Shown one piece after another: positions 32,720-35,212 of a DNA stretch of 35,212 nucleotides. The notes beneath the pieces are model-generated. The model did not search any database, was not told the origin of the DNA, and saw nothing but the letters and a program-made list of their open reading frames with translations. A program made the translations under genes and the position numbers. Origin of the DNA: PLA5 sp040901705 (GTDB lineage Bacteria; Planctomycetota; Planctomycetia; Pirellulales; PLA5); NCBI GenBank assembly GCA_040901705.1, contig JBBDYI010000107.1:1-35212 (forward strand), given 5' to 3'. Positions within the stretch are counted from its first letter, which is position 1; every line of letters begins with the position of its first letter.

Positions 32720-33748
32720 TTATGATCTAGCACATAAGCCGAAATCCCAAACAGTTGACGGCGCGAGGCGAGGGTGACATTGCCGAAATCGCTCTCGGCA
32801 ATTCAAAGGATGGTTTGTGTCCAAGTCGTGCAGGAGGATTTCAGCGAGGTCGTCATCAATTCCGAGGCTTTCTGCTTCTCGGTAAGCAGCGCGCGCCGAA
32901 TCAGTGTCGCCCATTTCCTCCCAACACATACCTAATTCCAGTTGTCCGTTGTATTCAATGCAGCTTCTTCCCATCCAAATCCCAACGAGAGCATAGGAAT
33001 ACGCCTTAGCGTAAAGACCGATAGCGTTCGTAACGTCGGGCACCGGCGGCCGCTGCGCACTTGCTGCTCGTTGAAACACATTGACCGCTTCTTGCAAAAC
33101 TTCGTTCGCTTCACCGGGCGGCTGAGCAAGGACGGCTCGAAAGAAAACGGTTCCTGCCGTGTACAATTCATCCGACGATGCATCTGCTTTTTCGGCGAGT
33201 GATCGAGCGATTGGCATGGCCGCATCGATTTTCCCGCAATCAATCAACATTCCGATGTGAGAAACTCGCAGCAAGACATTTGTTGGTTCAACCCTCGCGG
33301 ATTCTCCGAAAAACTCAGCAGACGCGCTCGGATGCCCCAAACGCCCCCAAGCGTATCCCCGCCAAACAGCGGCGTCGACCCGCGGTAACTCGCGTTCGTG
33401 CTTTCGGATGAATAGCAACAGCTGTGCGACCTCGTCGCAAGCAAAGTATCTCGAAAGTGAGACGGCCAACGAATCGGGCACCGATTCACGAGGCGGATCT
33501 TCGCGGTCGACGCCGATGGAGTACAAATCCTCGCTTAATCCCCCGACGACCTCTATGTCGTTTTCGCTTAGCTGATACCAAGCGCTATCCATCGTCGAAC
33601 GCAGAACTTCCGCGTCCGGCGTATCATCCTTGCCGGCGGCCATAATCCGATGCAGTTCCACGAGGCATCGCACGTACATTTCGACTGCATCGGTCTTTGC
33701 TGGATTGGCGAGAATCACTTTAGGTCGTCCTCGGAGATTATGGTCCAT
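32720..33748 (-). CDS. TPR-like hypothetical protein paired with the Tse2-like gene
   Basis: A 342-aa protein with no family I recognise. The C-terminal two thirds look like repeated helical pairs of TPR style: VWRGYAWGRLGHPSASAEFF, VLLRVSHIGMLIDCGKIDAA, VFQRAASAQ, GQLELGMCWEEMGDTDSARA. The N-terminal 100 residues are acidic. It begins 34 nt inside the end of the preceding gene (33715-34149), so the two are almost certainly co-expressed. Base composition is visibly lower in GC than dnaX or leuC, suggesting acquisition. Possible roles are an antidote or immunity partner, or an adaptor, but this rests on position only. Confidence 0.7.
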   Translation of the reverse strand: MDHNLRGRPKVILANPAKTDAVEMYVRCLVELHRIMAAGKDDTPDAEVLRSTMDSAWYQLSENDIEVVGGLSEDLYSIGVDREDPPRESVPDSLAVSLSRYFACDEVAQLLLFIRKHERELPRVDAAVWRGYAWGRLGHPSASAEFFGESARVEPTNVLLRVSHIGMLIDCGKIDAAMPIARSLAEKADASSDELYTAGTVFFRAVLAQPPGEANEVLQEAVNVFQRAASAQRPPVPDVTNAIGLYAKAYSYALVGIWMGRSCIEYNGQLELGMCWEEMGDTDSARAAYREAESLGIDDDLAEILLHDLDTNHPLNCRERFRQCHPRLAPSTVWDFGLCARS

Positions 33749-34149
33749 GCGGATCGAGTCTGTGCAATTGCGGTTTGATAATCATCCGCACTCATGTCCG
33801 CCGCCGGTTCGACCAGTCCATGATTTGGAGAATCGATGCGGAGAACCAGTACATTCGTCAAGGACGCGTCCTGAAACGGCCCGTCTCCCCACGACCAACA
33901 AACATATCGATTGCTGCCAGAAGCACGCGGGAAAATAGCACGCAAACGCTTCGGAATACGATGGTGCGGCAACTTACGCCATTCCGGCGCGACCGACATG
34001 CCACCCGTCCGGGCGCGAACCAATCCTGCGTTATCGATATTGATGTCGCCAGTAGGTGGCTCGCCGAAAACGACGCCAAGCGCGTCGCGACTTGGGCCGA
34101 TCAAGGGTAACTGCCCATCAACGGCCATTGCCCGAAATATGCGAGGCAT
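33715..34149 (-). CDS. Small protein resembling Tse2-type ADP-ribosyltransferase toxins
   Basis: A 144-aa protein with RARTGGMSVAPEWRKLPHHR, FPRASGSNRYVCWSW, and a closing SPNHGLVEPAADMSADDYQT with a Trp near the end. The GG(L/M)SV block followed by a late H-G-L-V-E-P-A-x-D/P-M and a short helix is the pattern I recall in Tse2-like toxins and related short hypothetical proteins. There is no signal peptide or secretion domain. The start at ATG 34149 has AGGG about 10 nt upstream; a second Met at residue 8 is possible. It lies 30 nt after leuC on the same strand and overlaps the next gene by 34 nt. The toxin assignment is tentative. Confidence 0.5.
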   Translation of the reverse strand: MPRIFRAMAVDGQLPLIGPSRDALGVVFGEPPTGDINIDNAGLVRARTGGMSVAPEWRKLPHHRIPKRLRAIFPRASGSNRYVCWSWGDGPFQDASLTNVLVLRIDSPNHGLVEPAADMSADDYQTAIAQTRSAWTIISEDDLK

Positions 34150-34179
34150 TACGTAAATACCCTGAAACCCTATGCTATT

Positions 34180-35212
34180 CTACGCCCAATCGCGGACATC
34201 GACAAAATGGCCTGCTACGGCTGCTGCTGCGGCCATTGCTGGGGAGACGAGGTGCGTGCGGCCGTTTTTGCCTTGGCGGCCTTCGAAGTTGCGGTTGCTG
34301 GTCGAGGCGCAGCGCTCGCCGGGTTCTAGTTTGTCGGGGTTCATCGCCAGGCACATGCTGCAGCCGGCCTCGCGCCACTCGAAACCCGCTTCCTTGAACA
34401 CTTTGTCCAGGCCTTCTTTTTCGGCCTGTTGTTTGACCTGGCCGCTGCCGGGCACGACCATTGCTTGGACGTGGCTGGAAACTTTGCGGCCGCGGATCGT
34501 TTCGGCGGCGAGGCGGAGGTCTTCGATTCGCGAGTTGGTGCAGGAGCCGATGAACACGCGGTCGAGCGGGATGTCGACGATCGGCGTGCCGGGTTTGAGC
34601 GCCATGTATTCGAGGGCTTGGGCGGCGGCCTTGCGGTCGTCGACGTTCGTAAACGCCGCCGGGTCGGGCACGCGGCTGTCGGCGGACGTCACCTGGCCGG
34701 GGTTGGTGCCCCAGGTGACTTGCGGGGCGATGTTCGCACCGTCGAACGTGAGCGATTTGTCGTAGGTTGCGCCGGCGTCGCTGGGCAAGCTCTGCCACCG
34801 CGCGACGGCGGCGTCGAAATCTTGCGGCGCGAACTCGCGGCCGCGCAGATACTCGAAAGTCTTCTCGTCCGGCGCGATCAGGCCCGCTCGGGCACCGGCT
34901 TCGATGGTCATGTTGCAGACGGTCATACGGTTTTCCATCGTCAGCGCGCGGACGACGTCGCCGGTGTATTCGATGCAATAGCCGGTGCCGCCGTCGGTGG
35001 TGAGTTGGCCGATGAGGTAGAGGATCAAGTCCTTGGCGGTGACGCCGCGGCCGAGTTGGCCGTCGATCCGCAGTTCGAGCGTCTTGGGCTTGAACTGGCG
35101 GAGCGTTTGCGTGGCAAGCACGTGTTCGACTTCGCTGGTGCCGATGCCGAAGGCCAGCGCGCCGAACGCGCCGTGGGTCGAGGTGTGGCTGTCGCCGCAG
35201 ACGATCGTCATG
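34180..35212 (-). CDS. leuC: 3-isopropylmalate dehydratase large subunit LeuC (N-terminus beyond window)
   Basis: An aconitase-family enzyme of leucine biosynthesis. The window contains the C-terminal 343 or so of about 465 residues; the Met at 35211 is internal. Visible motifs are VCGDSHTSTHGAFGALAFGI, NMTIEAGARAGLIAPDEKTF, the 4Fe-4S ligands in FIGSCTNSRIEDL and in CSMCLAMNPDKLEPGERCAS, and the closing STSNRNFEGRQGKNGRTHLV and SPAMAAAAAVAGHF. All three cluster cysteines are present. leuD is not seen downstream, where the toxin-like gene follows after 30 nt. Confidence 0.97.
   Translation of the reverse strand, partial: MTIVCGDSHTSTHGAFGALAFGIGTSEVEHVLATQTLRQFKPKTLELRIDGQLGRGVTAKDLILYLIGQLTTDGGTGYCIEYTGDVVRALTMENRMTVCNMTIEAGARAGLIAPDEKTFEYLRGREFAPQDFDAAVARWQSLPSDAGATYDKSLTFDGANIAPQVTWGTNPGQVTSADSRVPDPAAFTNVDDRKAAAQALEYMALKPGTPIVDIPLDRVFIGSCTNSRIEDLRLAAETIRGRKVSSHVQAMVVPGSGQVKQQAEKEGLDKVFKEAGFEWREAGCSMCLAMNPDKLEPGERCASTSNRNFEGRQGKNGRTHLVSPAMAAAAAVAGHFVDVRDWA

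Noticed and set aside
32545..32720. Minus-strand frame after the TPR-like gene (MKLQARFSTQQRDCGNDNTV)
   Set aside because: It continues antisense through ybaB and dnaX. The first 60 residues could be a gene remnant, but nothing recognisable supports it.

Overview
This 35.2 kb, GC-rich window looks chromosomal and comes from a planctomycete, probably of the Pirellulales. The evidence is the mix of lineage-typical proteins: a BBP7-like outer-membrane barrel, a DUF1080 secreted hydrolase, a large protein opening with the planctomycete DPYYKW(F/L)GI domain, a formylmethanofuran dehydrogenase B subunit outside archaea, and a small hypothetical with an ERDYSDAEVEFM core. Intergenic spaces carry families of short palindromic repeats. 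No rRNA, tRNA, CRISPR array or intact insertion sequence was recognised.

Layout. 0-6.5 kb: a membrane-anchored double PpiC/SurA-type foldase, the tail-specific protease Prc, a 63-residue membrane protein, SmpB and a small planctomycete protein. 6.5-10.1 kb: the antiporter NhaA and a KaiC/RecA-like ATPase, separated by repeat elements. 10-14.4 kb: a DUF1080 protein, a CheW-REC-HPt signalling fusion and a TPR-like protein. 14.4-19.4 kb: the BBP7-like barrel, a THUMP-like methyltransferase and the DPYYKW protein. 19.4-25 kb, minus strand: a three-gene RbsB-RbsA-RbsC sugar ABC operon coupled by ATGA overlaps, followed by FwdB/FhcB. 25.2-29.7 kb: a 6-phosphofructokinase, the membrane parts of the proton-translocating transhydrogenase (PntA2, PntB), an aquaporin gene broken by an amber codon, and a frameshifted remnant. 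30-32.5 kb: SRP RNA, dnaX and ybaB, a gene order shared with distant phyla. 32.7-34.15 kb: a lower-GC islet with a Tse2-like putative toxin overlapping a TPR-like gene. The window ends inside leuC.

The most striking observation is that the sugar-binding lipoprotein at 23826-24914 appears circularly permuted. After the lipoprotein signal comes the half that is normally C-terminal, followed by the half that is normally N-terminal, inside an otherwise normal operon. Other points of interest are an A10 slippage site in dnaX with stops in both alternative frames, a repeat element whose core is inverted between two copies while its flanks stay direct, an SRP RNA lacking the GGAA tetraloop, an extra domain in the RbsC-like permease, and the Tse2-like pair. 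Family assignments rest on remembered motifs, with no database search.
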